Below, in pieces: positions 1 to 7,324 of a stretch of 21,230 nucleotides of DNA. A model generated the notes under the pieces. The model ran no database searches. It had not been told where the DNA came from and worked only from the letters and a program-made list of their open reading frames with translations. Within the stretch, counting starts at the first letter, position 1; every line of letters starts with the position of its first letter. The translations under genes and the position numbers were made by a program. Source of the DNA: Prevotellamassilia sp. (lineage in GTDB: Bacteria; Bacteroidota; Bacteroidia; Bacteroidales; Bacteroidaceae); contig VSQE01000042.1 in the NCBI GenBank assembly GCA_009775705.1, positions 1 through 21,230 of the forward strand, given 5' to 3'.

Positions 1-61
1 TCTGCAAATTGTGCAACTTTTTCATTTGTAAATATTTAGAATTTTAATTCAACCAACGGGT

Positions 62-118
62 AACATAGTATCTTTTTTGAAAAAGATAGGACCTTTTTTC
101 AACAAGATCGGATGTTTT
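62..118. other. AT-rich hairpin cluster, degenerate copy
   Basis: A perfect hairpin with TATCTTTTT/AAAAAGATA arms and a two-base loop (70-89) is followed by a second, broken hairpin (about 90-110). Compared with the copy at 16114-16170, all three substitutions fall in the arms of the second hairpin or in the outer AACATA/TATGTT closing stem and weaken them. U-rich tracts on both strands make a bidirectional terminator role plausible. Confidence 0.5.
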
Positions 119-135
119 TTTCACGTTAAGTGACG

Positions 136-160
136 AAAAAAACCGCCCTTCAGGCGGCTT
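136..160 (-). terminator. Intrinsic terminator of element copy 1
   Basis: Stem CCGCC (143-147) and GGCGG (153-157) with a five-base loop. On the minus strand it is followed by seven T residues (complement of A136-142); on the plus strand by a shorter T run (159-162), so it may act in both directions. It would end histidine kinase transcripts and any RNA begun at the element's own promoter. Confidence 0.75.
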
Positions 161-180
161 TTCAGGGTTCTTCTGCTTCG
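136..180 (-). ncRNA. Predicted ~45-nt RNA, copy 1
   Basis: Inferred transcript from the promoter at 187-217 to the T tract of the terminator at 136-160. It would consist of about 20 unpaired nucleotides and a GC-rich hairpin. The 21 bases at 150-172 apart from the loop are almost unchanged between copies. Without transcript data this is only a prediction; the start is placed by the usual distance from the -7 box. Confidence 0.3.
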
Positions 181-186
181 GTAGTG

Positions 187-217
187 CAATATACAGTCTC
201 GGCGGGCGAAAAGCAAA
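187..217 (-). promoter_or_regulatory. Bacteroidetes-type promoter in element copy 1
   Basis: On the minus strand TTTG (complement of 214-217) is separated by exactly 20 bp from TATATTG (complement of 187-193). The -7 box lacks one T compared with the perfect TATATTTG of copy 2, so this copy may be weaker. It points away from the kinase gene toward the terminator at 136-160, about 45 nt downstream of the expected start. Confidence 0.5.
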
Positions 218-272
218 TGTTAATTAACTTTCGTTTACGCTTGGACGGAAACGGCCCTTTTGCTTATCGCCG

Positions 273-1754
273 CTAAACGTGAAACGCCGCGGACGCTTCC
301 TGCGGACTGCCAGGCAGGGTGATGCGGAACAGCAGGCCTCCCCCGTCGCGGTTCTCCACGGTGATGTTCCCGCCGTGGAAGGCCACGGCGTTTTTCACGA
401 TGGCGAGCCCGAGTCCCGTTCCGCCCGCACTGCGGGACCGCCCTTTGTCGATGCGGTAGAAACGCTCGAAGAGGCGGGGCAGGTGCTCCGGGGGAACTCC
501 CGTCCCGTTGTCGCTGACGGTGAGGACAACTTGTCCGTCGGCGGCGGAGACGAGGTCCAGACGGATACGGGTGCCGCCGCTGTAGGCGATGGCGTTGTCG
601 ATGAGGTTGCTGAAGACGGATTCCAGCAGGGGGGCGTTGCCTTGCGCCACCGTGAGCGCAGGGAGGGCGGGGACGTGGTTTTCGAGGGCGATGCTCCGGC
701 GGAGAGCGATGGGGGCTTTCTCCGCTACAGTCTCGGCGATGAGGTCCGTCAGGTTCACGGGACCGCGGACGATGGCGGCGCCGCCGTCGTCCATGCGCGT
801 GACGAGCGAGACATCGGCCAGCAGGCGCCGCAGCCTTTCGGTGCCGGCGAGGCAGCGGCGGAGGAACTCCGTTCGTTTGCGCTCGTCCAGTTCCGGATGG
901 GCCAGCAGCGTCTCTACACAGATCTGGATGGAGGCCACGGGCGTTTTCAGTTCGTGGTTGATGTTGTTGGTAAGCTGTTTCTTGATGCGCTGTTTCTCCT
1001 GCTGCTCGCGCAGGGCGGCGCGGTGCTGGCTGTCGCGGTCGGCAAGGGCCTGCTGCAGGCGGGCGTAGAGGCGCACGATCTGGCTGGAGATGTTGCCCAG
1101 CTCGTCGCGGGGGAAGGGCTGTGTGTCGGAGATCTTTATGCCCCGCTCCACGTCCTCGGCAAACCGGCTGAGGCGCACGATGTGCTGCCCCACACGCCGG
1201 GTGGCGAAGTAGCCGAGCGTGCACATGAGCAGGGTGATGGCCGCCATGGTCCACAGGAAGCCGTAGTCGGCCTGCAGAAGGGCGGTGAGCGACACGGTGT
1301 AGGGGACGGCCGTCCGCACCAGATAGCCGCGGGGGCTGCGGGTGGCGGAATAGAAGTAGTAGGAGCCGGTGCTCTCGCTGTGGCGGCGCACGGCATAGCC
1401 GGAGCCGTGGCGCAGGGCCTGGCGTATCTCTTCGCGGTCGGAATGGTCGGTGCGGCGGATGGAGCCGGCGGCGTTGTCGTAAAGGATGCCGCCCTTGTCG
1501 GAGATGATGCTGACGCGGATGTCGCGGAAGGGGTGGAACTCGTCCAGGTTTATCTCCGCGGGGGCGCGTCCCTCGTCCAGTTCGGTGAGGATATACGTAT
1601 TGATGAGCTGGAGACGGGAGTTGACCTCGGCGGCCTTGAATTCCTTCTCGCGGTGGTACTGGAAGACGGTGAAGCAGCCCGTCAGCAGCGCCGAGTAGCC
1701 CAGCAGCCAGAGAAAGAGCCGCCGGTGGTAGGTCAGTCTATTCCAGGAAGCCAT
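273..1754 (-). CDS. Two-component sensor histidine kinase (PhoR-like)
   Basis: 493-residue inner-membrane kinase. A first membrane segment lies near residues 13-33, followed by a periplasmic sensor region of about 120 residues, a second membrane segment near 163-184 and a HAMP linker. The HisKA dimerisation domain has the phospho-acceptor His267 in NNINHELKTP. The C-terminal ATPase domain shows the N box (NLIDNAIAY), G1 box (DNGTG), F box (RLFERFYRID) and G2 box (GGTGLGLAIV), so it should be active. The start overlaps the upstream regulator gene by 17 bases, showing a shared transcript with it. The last five codons (AAFHV) lie in the dispersed repeat, so the tail is probably not ancestral. 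The signal sensed is not visible in the sequence; the PhoR comparison rests on domain layout and neighbours. Confidence 0.95.
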   Translation of the reverse strand: MASWNRLTYHRRLFLWLLGYSALLTGCFTVFQYHREKEFKAAEVNSRLQLINTYILTELDEGRAPAEINLDEFHPFRDIRVSIISDKGGILYDNAAGSIRRTDHSDREEIRQALRHGSGYAVRRHSESTGSYYFYSATRSPRGYLVRTAVPYTVSLTALLQADYGFLWTMAAITLLMCTLGYFATRRVGQHIVRLSRFAEDVERGIKISDTQPFPRDELGNISSQIVRLYARLQQALADRDSQHRAALREQQEKQRIKKQLTNNINHELKTPVASIQICVETLLAHPELDERKRTEFLRRCLAGTERLRRLLADVSLVTRMDDGGAAIVRGPVNLTDLIAETVAEKAPIALRRSIALENHVPALPALTVAQGNAPLLESVFSNLIDNAIAYSGGTRIRLDLVSAADGQVVLTVSDNGTGVPPEHLPRLFERFYRIDKGRSRSAGGTGLGLAIVKNAVAFHGGNITVENRDGGGLLFRITLPGSPQEASAAFHV

Positions 1755-2430
1755 AGCCGTAGCCCGAGCGTGTGACGATGTTCTTGCCGTAGACGCCTAT
1801 CTTCTGCCGGATGCGGGTGATGTTCACGTCGATGACCCTGTCGAGGACCACCACCTCGTCGGGCCAGATCTCGCGGAGGAGTTCGCCGCGCGAGAAAATC
1901 TGTCCGCGGTGGGAGAGGAGCTTGCGCAGGATCTCGAATTCCTTTCTGGGCATCCTGACCTCCGTGCCGTCGACGGTGCAGCATTTTTTGTCCGTGAGCA
2001 GGCTGAGACCCTTGTAGGAGACGCTGTCCGGATGGCGGCCGGCGGCCGGCGCGGAGGCGGCGCGTCGCAGGACGGTCCTGACGCGGGCCAGCACCGTCCG
2101 GAGCGAATAGGGCTTCGTGATGTAGTCGTCGGCGCCGAGGTCCAGTCCCTTTACCATGTCCTCCTCCGTGTCTTTCGCCGTACAGAAGATGATGGGGACA
2201 TGGGCCGTTTCGGGGTTCGACTTCAGGATGCGGCCCAGCTGCGTTCCCGAGATGTCGCCCATCATGATGTCGAGCAGAATGAGGTCGTAGCGCGCCAGAG
2301 GGAGTGTCAGGGCCTGTTCGGAACTGTAGGCGGTGTCCACCTCGTAGCCTTCGGTTTCCAGATTGAAGCCCAGCGTGTCGCAGAGAGTTTCCTCGTCGTC
2401 GACAACAAGAATCTTTTTGGTCGTGTCCAT
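1738..2430 (-). CDS. Response regulator, OmpR/PhoB family
   Basis: 230-residue DNA-binding regulator, partner of the overlapping kinase. The receiver domain (about residues 5-120) has the acidic pair D11/D12, the phospho-acceptor D54 (DLILLDIMM), T84 and K106 (DDYITKPYS). A winged-helix DNA-binding domain fills residues about 135-228, with the typical EFEILRKLLSHRGQIFSRGELL and VIDVNITRIRQKIG segments. Length is normal. It is transcribed divergently from the TonB-dependent receptor gene, across a 180-bp gap, so that receptor and the phosphatase behind it are the likely targets (inference). It could also regulate itself. Confidence 0.95.
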   Translation of the reverse strand: MDTTKKILVVDDEETLCDTLGFNLETEGYEVDTAYSSEQALTLPLARYDLILLDIMMGDISGTQLGRILKSNPETAHVPIIFCTAKDTEEDMVKGLDLGADDYITKPYSLRTVLARVRTVLRRAASAPAAGRHPDSVSYKGLSLLTDKKCCTVDGTEVRMPRKEFEILRKLLSHRGQIFSRGELLREIWPDEVVVLDRVIDVNITRIRQKIGVYGKNIVTRSGYGYGFLE

Positions 2431-2459
2431 AAATATTACAGATATGTCATGAGATGCTG

Positions 2460-2467
2460 CAAAGTTA
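2460..2467 (-). promoter_or_regulatory. -7 box for the two-component operon
   Basis: Minus-strand TAACTTTG fits the TAnnTTTG consensus and ends 30 bp upstream of the regulator's start codon. I see no clear TTTG at the expected -33 distance, which would fit an activator-dependent promoter. Confidence 0.5.
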
Positions 2468-2534
2468 GTGATAAAAGAGACTGCCGCCCGCTGCTGGACC
2501 GCAGGTTTAATAAAACTTTAACAGCCCCGGCAGG

Positions 2535-2572
2535 TTTCATGAAAACGCAATGATTCTGACAATTCCATGAAA
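2535..2572. promoter_or_regulatory. Candidate direct-repeat operator TTYCATGAAA
   Basis: TTTCATGAAA (2535-2544) and TTCCATGAAA (2563-2572) are near-identical direct repeats 28 bp apart, about 50 bp upstream of the receptor start. Regulators of the OmpR/PhoB family bind direct repeats, usually about 11 bp apart; the wider spacing here is unlike a classic Pho box, so the assignment is tentative. Confidence 0.3.
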
Positions 2573-2610
2573 TAACGGATGGGGAATTTTGCGGCGTGAA
2601 ATCAAAATTA

Positions 2611-5379
2611 ATGACAAGCACGATGAAAATGAAAAAAGCAATGTCCCTGATGCTGGGCTTGCAAGTGGCGGGACTGGCCGTGTGGGCTGAGGGAAATCCC
2701 ACGGACGGATTGTTGAAAGGACGCATTCTTGACAGGGAGAAGAATCCCTTGCCCGGCGCGGTGGTGGTTCTTGACGGTAGCCGGCGGTCCGTCCTGGCCG
2801 ATGCCAACGGTTTCTATTCGTTTGCCGGCCTGGCGGCGGGACAGCACCGGCTGAAGGTTTCCTATCTCGGTTTCCAGCCAGTGGACAGGGTGGTGTCGGT
2901 GACAGCAGCCGGAGCCAGCGAGGATGTAGTCATGACGGATTCGTCGCGGGTGCTGAGAGAGGCGGTGGTGACGGGAGTCTTCTCGGGTCAGAAGAAGGCC
3001 CTCAACGCGCAGAAGAACAATCTGAATGTCACCAACGTAGTCTCGGCGGACCAGATAGGCAAGTTTCCCGATTCCAACATCGGAGACGCGCTGAAGCGCA
3101 TCAGTGGTATCAATGTGCAGTATGACCAGGGCGAGGCGCGTTTCGGTCAGGTGCGTGGTACTCCGGCAGAGTTCAGTTCCGTGACAGTCAATGGCTCTCG
3201 AGTACCGTCGGCTGAGGGAGATGTCCGGAGCGTGCAACTTGACCTGATTCCCTCGGACATGATTCAGACCATCGAGGTCAGCAAGACCCTTATGCCTGAT
3301 CAGGACGGCGATGCCATCGGAGGTTCCATTAACCTTGTCATCAAGAGCTCCCCATGTCATCTGACGGTAGGCGCTGTTGCCGGGACGGGATATAACTGGG
3401 TGAGTGGAAAGGGCCAGACAAATTTTGCTTTGACCGTGGGTAATCGCTTTTTCAATGATCGATTGGGACTGATGCTATCAGGCTCTTACAACAATGCCCC
3501 GGTTGGTTCATATAATACCGAATTTCTGTGGGAAAAGGATGAAGACGGGAAAATATATATCAGCGATTATCAGTTGCGGCAGTATTATGTCACACGCGAA
3601 CGGCAGAGCTACTCTATGTCACTCGACTGGAAGTTCGACGATTTCAACAAGATATGGTTCAAGGGCATCTTCAACAACCGAAATGACTGGGAGAACCGGT
3701 ACCGCATGACGCTGAAGGACATCTCTCCCGAAGGAAAGGCGGATGTTAGGGTACAGACCAAGGGCGGTTCCGGCGACGAGCGCGACGCCCGTCTGGAGCG
3801 GCAGCGCACGATGGACTTCACCCTGGGCGGAGAGAACCGGCTGGGCGTCTTCGACGTGGGCTGGAAGGTGGGATATGCGCGCGCCTCCGAGCAGCGTCCC
3901 AATGAAAGGTACATCGACTACCGCCTCAAATCGCAGCATTTCGTGTTCGATCTGACCGATCCGCGCCGGCCTTTCGCCCTTCCCGAAGAGGGATCTACCA
4001 TGTTTCTGAACGATGATTTCTCGCTGAAGGAACTCACCCAGCAGCAGGAGGACATCGTGGAGCAGGACCTCAGGATGGCCTTGGACTTCAGGACGCGGAT
4101 AGGCGAGCGGTCGAAAATAAAGTTCGGTGCCAAGTTTGTCAGCAAGTCGAAAGACAAGGAGATAGATTTTTACGAGTACACTCCCGTCAGCAAGAAGCAG
4201 TTCAATGCCGACGCCCTTGCCCACGCTGTCAGCCAGAGCTCCGGACGCTTCATGCCCTCGGCGGCCTATCAGGTAGGAACGTTTGTCAGCAAGGAATTTC
4301 TGGGTTCTCTGGACCTGGAGGACGGAAGCCGGTTCGAGAAAGCGCAGGTGGCCGAGGAACTGGCCGGAAACTATGACGCGAGGGAGAATGTGGCGGCCGG
4401 ATATGTGCGGTTTGACACCCGCCTTGCCGAAAACCTGAAATTCATGGGCGGACTGCGTGTGGAGAACACGGCGGTCAGATATACGGGCCGCATTTATGAC
4501 GAGGAGGCCAATACTGTGGTGAAGACCTCGCCCGCCACATCAGGCTATGTGAATTTCCTTCCCTCGCTGATACTCAAATGGGATGCCGGCAGGAACTTCC
4601 TCCTGCGGGCCGGATACAACCAGTCGCTGGCCCGCCCCAAATATTCCGCTCTGGTGCCCGGAGTGAGCATCAGACGCGGTGATAACGAGATCAAGATAGG
4701 CAATCCGGAACTCAAGGCCATTACCTCCCACAACATGGACCTGAGTGCCGAGTACTACTGGAATTCCGTAGGGCTGGTGACGGCCGGGGTCTTCTTTAAG
4801 AGGGTGGACGGCTTCATTGTCGAGGAAGTGGCCTACAACAAGGAATACGAGGGACATGTCTGGACAAAGCTGACGCAGCCCAGAAATGCGGGGAACGCCA
4901 ACATCCTCGGCGTGGAGATGGCCTGGCAGCGGGACTTCGGTTTCATTGCGCCGGCCATGAAGTGTGTGGGCCTGTACGGAACCTACACCTACACGCATTC
5001 GCGGGTCATGGACTTCAACTTCGAGGGCCGCGAGGGCGAGACGGGACTGAGCCTGCCCGGTTCGCCGGCACACACGGCCAACGTCTCTCTGTATTTTGAG
5101 AAATACGGACTGTCGGCCCGCGTGTCGTTCAATTACGCCTCGGCCTTTATTGACGAGATGGGCGTGAACGCGTTCTATGACCGTTATTACGACTCGGTGA
5201 AATATATGGACCTCAACCTGGGCTATACCTTCGGCCGGAAAGCCAAGTGTACGGTCTATGCCGACTGCACCAACCTTCTCAACCAGCCGCTCCGCTATTA
5301 TCAGGGCACCAGGGAGCGCACCATGCAGGCCGAATACTACGGCGTGAAAGTCAATGGAGGAGTAAAAATAAATTTCTGA
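2611..5379 (+). CDS. TonB-dependent outer-membrane receptor
   Basis: About 922 residues. After a signal peptide comes a carboxypeptidase-regulatory-like domain (about residues 35-110, GRILDREKNPLPGAVVVLDG), then the plug (about 125-245, including DQIGKFPDSNIGDALKRISGI and a DGDAIGGSINLV segment) and a long beta-barrel ending in Phe (GGVKINF), the usual outer-membrane insertion signal. The plug resembles the Caulobacter-type receptor family rather than SusC, and no SusD partner follows. It would import a substrate using TonB energy. I chose the first ATG; an in-frame GTG at 2596 and ATGs at 2623 and 2629 are alternatives, and a weak -7-like GAATTTTG at 2584-2591 argues against the GTG. A phosphatase gene follows after 22 bp. 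The divergent PhoR/PhoB-like pair suggests control by that system, and a phosphorylated substrate is a reasonable guess. Confidence 0.93.
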   Translation: MTSTMKMKKAMSLMLGLQVAGLAVWAEGNPTDGLLKGRILDREKNPLPGAVVVLDGSRRSVLADANGFYSFAGLAAGQHRLKVSYLGFQPVDRVVSVTAAGASEDVVMTDSSRVLREAVVTGVFSGQKKALNAQKNNLNVTNVVSADQIGKFPDSNIGDALKRISGINVQYDQGEARFGQVRGTPAEFSSVTVNGSRVPSAEGDVRSVQLDLIPSDMIQTIEVSKTLMPDQDGDAIGGSINLVIKSSPCHLTVGAVAGTGYNWVSGKGQTNFALTVGNRFFNDRLGLMLSGSYNNAPVGSYNTEFLWEKDEDGKIYISDYQLRQYYVTRERQSYSMSLDWKFDDFNKIWFKGIFNNRNDWENRYRMTLKDISPEGKADVRVQTKGGSGDERDARLERQRTMDFTLGGENRLGVFDVGWKVGYARASEQRPNERYIDYRLKSQHFVFDLTDPRRPFALPEEGSTMFLNDDFSLKELTQQQEDIVEQDLRMALDFRTRIGERSKIKFGAKFVSKSKDKEIDFYEYTPVSKKQFNADALAHAVSQSSGRFMPSAAYQVGTFVSKEFLGSLDLEDGSRFEKAQVAEELAGNYDARENVAAGYVRFDTRLAENLKFMGGLRVENTAVRYTGRIYDEEANTVVKTSPATSGYVNFLPSLILKWDAGRNFLLRAGYNQSLARPKYSALVPGVSIRRGDNEIKIGNPELKAITSHNMDLSAEYYWNSVGLVTAGVFFKRVDGFIVEEVAYNKEYEGHVWTKLTQPRNAGNANILGVEMAWQRDFGFIAPAMKCVGLYGTYTYTHSRVMDFNFEGREGETGLSLPGSPAHTANVSLYFEKYGLSARVSFNYASAFIDEMGVNAFYDRYYDSVKYMDLNLGYTFGRKAKCTVYADCTNLLNQPLRYYQGTRERTMQAEYYGVKVNGGVKINF

Positions 5380-5401
5380 TCGGAATAAACCCCAAAAACA
5401 A

Positions 5402-6346
5402 ATGGATATGATAAGAAAACTTGTATTTGCAGTTGTAGCCCTTTTCGGTCTCATGGCTCCGGCCCAGACCGCCAGAGGGTGGAAAGAGTGCGCCAAAGGC
5501 GATCTCAGCTTTATTGTGGCGAACGATCTCGGCCGGAACGGTTACTACGACCAGAAGCCGGTGGCGGCCCTGATGGGCGAGGTGGCCGGAGGCATCGGAC
5601 CGGAGGCCGTGCTCGCGCTGGGCGACGTCCATCATTACGGCGGTGTGAGGAGCGTGTCCGATCCTTTGTGGACAACCAACTACGAATGGATCTATTCCCA
5701 TCCCGAACTGATGGTGGACTGGCTGCCGGTATGCGGTAATCATGAATACAGGGGCGACACGCAGGCGGTGATAGACTACAGCAAGGTGTCCCGCCGGTGG
5801 AATATGCCCGGCAGGTATTATGTCCGGACGTTCGAGCATAAGGGAACGACGGTGAGGATAGTGTTCATCGACACCACGCCGCTCATCTCGAAATACCGGA
5901 AAAATCCGGAGACCTATCCCGATGCTCCGAAGCAGGACCCCGAGGCGCAGTTGCAGTGGCTTGACCGGACGCTGGCGGAGGCAACGGAGGACTGGGTGGT
6001 TGTCGTAGGCCACCATCCCGTCTATGCCGACACCGACAAGTCGGAGGCCGAGCGCCGCGACATGCAGCAGAAGGTGGATCCCCTGTTGCGCCGGCACAAC
6101 GTGGACATGTATATCTGCGGCCACATCCATAACTTCCAGCATATCCGCCGGCCCGGCTCGGAGGTGGACTATGTGGTCAACACGTCGGGCTCTCTGACAA
6201 GAGTTCCCCGGAAGACGGAAGGCACGGTGTTCTGTAGCGATGCCCCCGGATTTTCCGTGTTGACGGCCGGCAAGAACACGCTCAGCCTCGACCTGATAGA
6301 CAAGCACGGAAACATTCTCCATACCGTGACCCGCGGCCACCGGTAG
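5402..6346 (+). CDS. Secreted metallophosphoesterase, purple acid phosphatase-like
   Basis: 314 residues with a signal peptide (about 1-23), so it acts outside the cytoplasm. The metallophosphoesterase metal motifs occur in order: NDLG (D42), GD (D75), GNHE (N113, H114), GHHPVY (H204, H205) and GHIH (H241, H243). The stretch around AVIDYSKVSRRWNMPGRYY strongly recalls mammalian tartrate-resistant acid phosphatase (uteroferrin). In that enzyme the second motif is GDNFY, whose Tyr binds Fe(III) and gives the purple colour; here the aligned residue is H78 (GDVHHY), so the metal site may differ. It probably hydrolyses phosphomonoesters. It lies 22 bp behind the receptor gene and very likely shares its transcript. 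ATG at 5408 is an alternative start. Confidence 0.9.
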   Translation: MDMIRKLVFAVVALFGLMAPAQTARGWKECAKGDLSFIVANDLGRNGYYDQKPVAALMGEVAGGIGPEAVLALGDVHHYGGVRSVSDPLWTTNYEWIYSHPELMVDWLPVCGNHEYRGDTQAVIDYSKVSRRWNMPGRYYVRTFEHKGTTVRIVFIDTTPLISKYRKNPETYPDAPKQDPEAQLQWLDRTLAEATEDWVVVVGHHPVYADTDKSEAERRDMQQKVDPLLRRHNVDMYICGHIHNFQHIRRPGSEVDYVVNTSGSLTRVPRKTEGTVFCSDAPGFSVLTAGKNTLSLDLIDKHGNILHTVTRGHR

Positions 6347-6359
6347 CGGTGGCCGCGGG
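6330..6359 (+). terminator. 13-bp GC-rich hairpin spanning the phosphatase stop codon
   Basis: CCCGCGGCCACCG (6330-6342) and CGGTGGCCGCGGG (6347-6359) are perfectly complementary, and the four-base loop GTAG contains the TAG stop. There is no T tract, so it is more likely an RNA-stabilising 3' structure than a terminator by itself; a standard terminator follows at 6418-6448. Confidence 0.55.
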
Positions 6360-6417
6360 CTGCCCGCTCTCTCCCTGTGCCTCTGTTCCCTGACAGGAAG
6401 AAAGGCACCGTAAGGAT

Positions 6418-6448
6418 CCTGCCCTCCGGTCGGGCAGGTTCTTTTTTT
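6418..6448 (+). terminator. Intrinsic terminator after the receptor/phosphatase operon
   Basis: CCTGCCC (6418-6424) and GGGCAGG (6432-6438) form a 7-bp stem with a 7-base loop, followed by TTCTTTTTTT. It sits 72 bp behind the phosphatase stop. Confidence 0.85.
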
Positions 6449-6503
6449 GTTTCTGCAAGAAAAGGTGACGTGTGTGGCTTGTCCCGTTAAAAAACTGTAC
6501 GGG

Positions 6504-6537
6504 TTTGCTTGCAGGGGCAAATAAATTCTTAGCTTTG
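6504..6537 (+). promoter_or_regulatory. Promoter for the HD-domain gene
   Basis: TAGCTTTG at 6530-6537 matches TAnnTTTG. Upstream TTTG at 6504-6507 (22-bp spacing) or TTG at 6509-6511 (18 bp) could be the -33 box. The start codon lies 60 bp downstream. Confidence 0.6.
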
Positions 6538-6597
6538 CAATTGCGGGCGATAGCACGGACGGGATTTGCGGATAAAAGTTCTTAATTGATATACAGT

Positions 6598-7211
6598 ATG
6601 AAACCACAGGAATATAGTCGGTCGGTGGGCAAGTATGCGGACATCATTGCCCGGATACAGGCAAGTGCGCATGCCCTGCACGAACATGTGAACCAGACAT
6701 ACGACAAGGTGCATCCGTACGGTTTCCATCTTGACATGGTGGCCGATGCCGTCCGGAAGGATATGCCGTCTGTGACAACGAAGAAGACATTGTCCCGCTG
6801 TTTTTCGGCGCGTTCTATCACGACAGCATCGAGGATGCCCGTCAGACATACAATGACGTGAAACGTATTGCCGGACAATGGATGACCGGCCGCCAGGCCC
6901 TGATGGCTGCGGAGATGGTATATGCGCTTACCAACGAGAAGGGGAGGACACGGGCCGAGCGTGCCGACGACAGATATTATCAGGGCATTCGCGAAACTGC
7001 GTATGCTCCATTCCTGAAACTGGCTGACAGATTGGCCAACATCTCCTATTCCTGTTCCCGTTCCAATGAGAGCAATGAGCACATGAGGCAGGTGTACCGT
7101 TCGGAATGGCCTCATTTTCTGGAATCCATCACTTCGGACAAGACAGGTTTGTGCCATACTCTTCCCAAAGAGATGATTGACGAGATTGAGAACATGATCC
7201 TTTCAAGGTAG
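6598..7211 (+). pseudogene. HD-domain phosphohydrolase, frameshifted
   Basis: The reading frame opened by ATG 6598 (MKPQEYSRSV...) is homologous-looking up to VADAVRK, then shifts at about 6757-6762 and runs out of frame to a stop at 6861. From about 6762 a second frame continues as YAVCDNEEDIVPLFFGAFYHDSIEDARQ... to TAG at 7211. Together they give one HD-fold protein of about 204 residues, with the metal-binding His (HPYGFHLDMV), the HD pair (YHDSIED) and the distal Asp (KLADRLAN) split by the break. Adding one base, or four, near 6759 restores the frame. HD proteins of this type are hydrolases of nucleotides or related phosphates; the substrate is unknown. No slippery heptamer is visible, so a true deletion or an assembly error is more likely than programmed frameshifting. 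The second half is otherwise intact, suggesting a recent event. Confidence 0.85.
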
Positions 7212-7293
7212 TATATTCCGGATTTTCCATGATGGAAGGTGTGGCGTGCGAAGGTTTTTCCTTGAAAAGTAGGGGAATGTAAAGGGAATTGCG

Positions 7294-7301
7294 TAATTTT
7301 G
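7294..7301 (+). promoter_or_regulatory. -7 box upstream of dut
   Basis: TAATTTTG fits TAnnTTTG and lies 23 bp upstream of the dut ATG. No convincing TTTG is found at the usual distance. The gap 7212-7293 otherwise contains no clear terminator. Confidence 0.5.
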
Positions 7302-7324
7302 CTCCCTTGATAAAAACTGAAATC

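Larger units (their letters stand above)
62..290 (-). repeat. Dispersed intergenic element, copy 1 (229 bp)
   Basis: This stretch is repeated at 16114-16343 in the same orientation. The first 69 bases (62-130) differ at only 3 positions by my alignment; the next 42 differ at 6, and the last part is more diverged with conserved blocks at 206-219 and 275-290. From left to right it holds an AT-rich hairpin cluster (62-118), a CCGCC/GGCGG terminator hairpin (143-157) and, read on the minus strand, a promoter (187-217). TTTCACGTT at 119-127 and AACGTGAAA at 276-284 form an inverted pair enclosing the promoter and terminator. The right end overlaps the last codons and stop of the histidine kinase. 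No target-site duplication is visible and no protein is encoded. A MITE-like or terminator/small-RNA cassette is possible. Confidence 0.85.

Noticed and set aside
62..290. Insertion sequence remnant carrying a transposase
   Set aside because: No frame in either copy shows transposase motifs, and no target duplication is visible; a non-autonomous or non-mobile element fits better.
279..1775. Long plus-strand open frame of 498 codons opposite the histidine kinase
   Set aside because: It mirrors a gene with complete kinase motifs on the minus strand; the translation is Gly/Ala/Val-rich and has no domain. It is a GC-rich antisense shadow.
5351..6607. 418-codon minus-strand open frame opposite the metallophosphoesterase
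   Set aside because: The plus strand encodes all phosphatase metal motifs; the reverse frame shows none and crosses two terminator hairpins.
6751..6775. Programmed ribosomal frameshift in the HD-domain gene
   Set aside because: No slippery heptamer and no following stem-loop or stop in the right place; a base deletion explains the data more simply.
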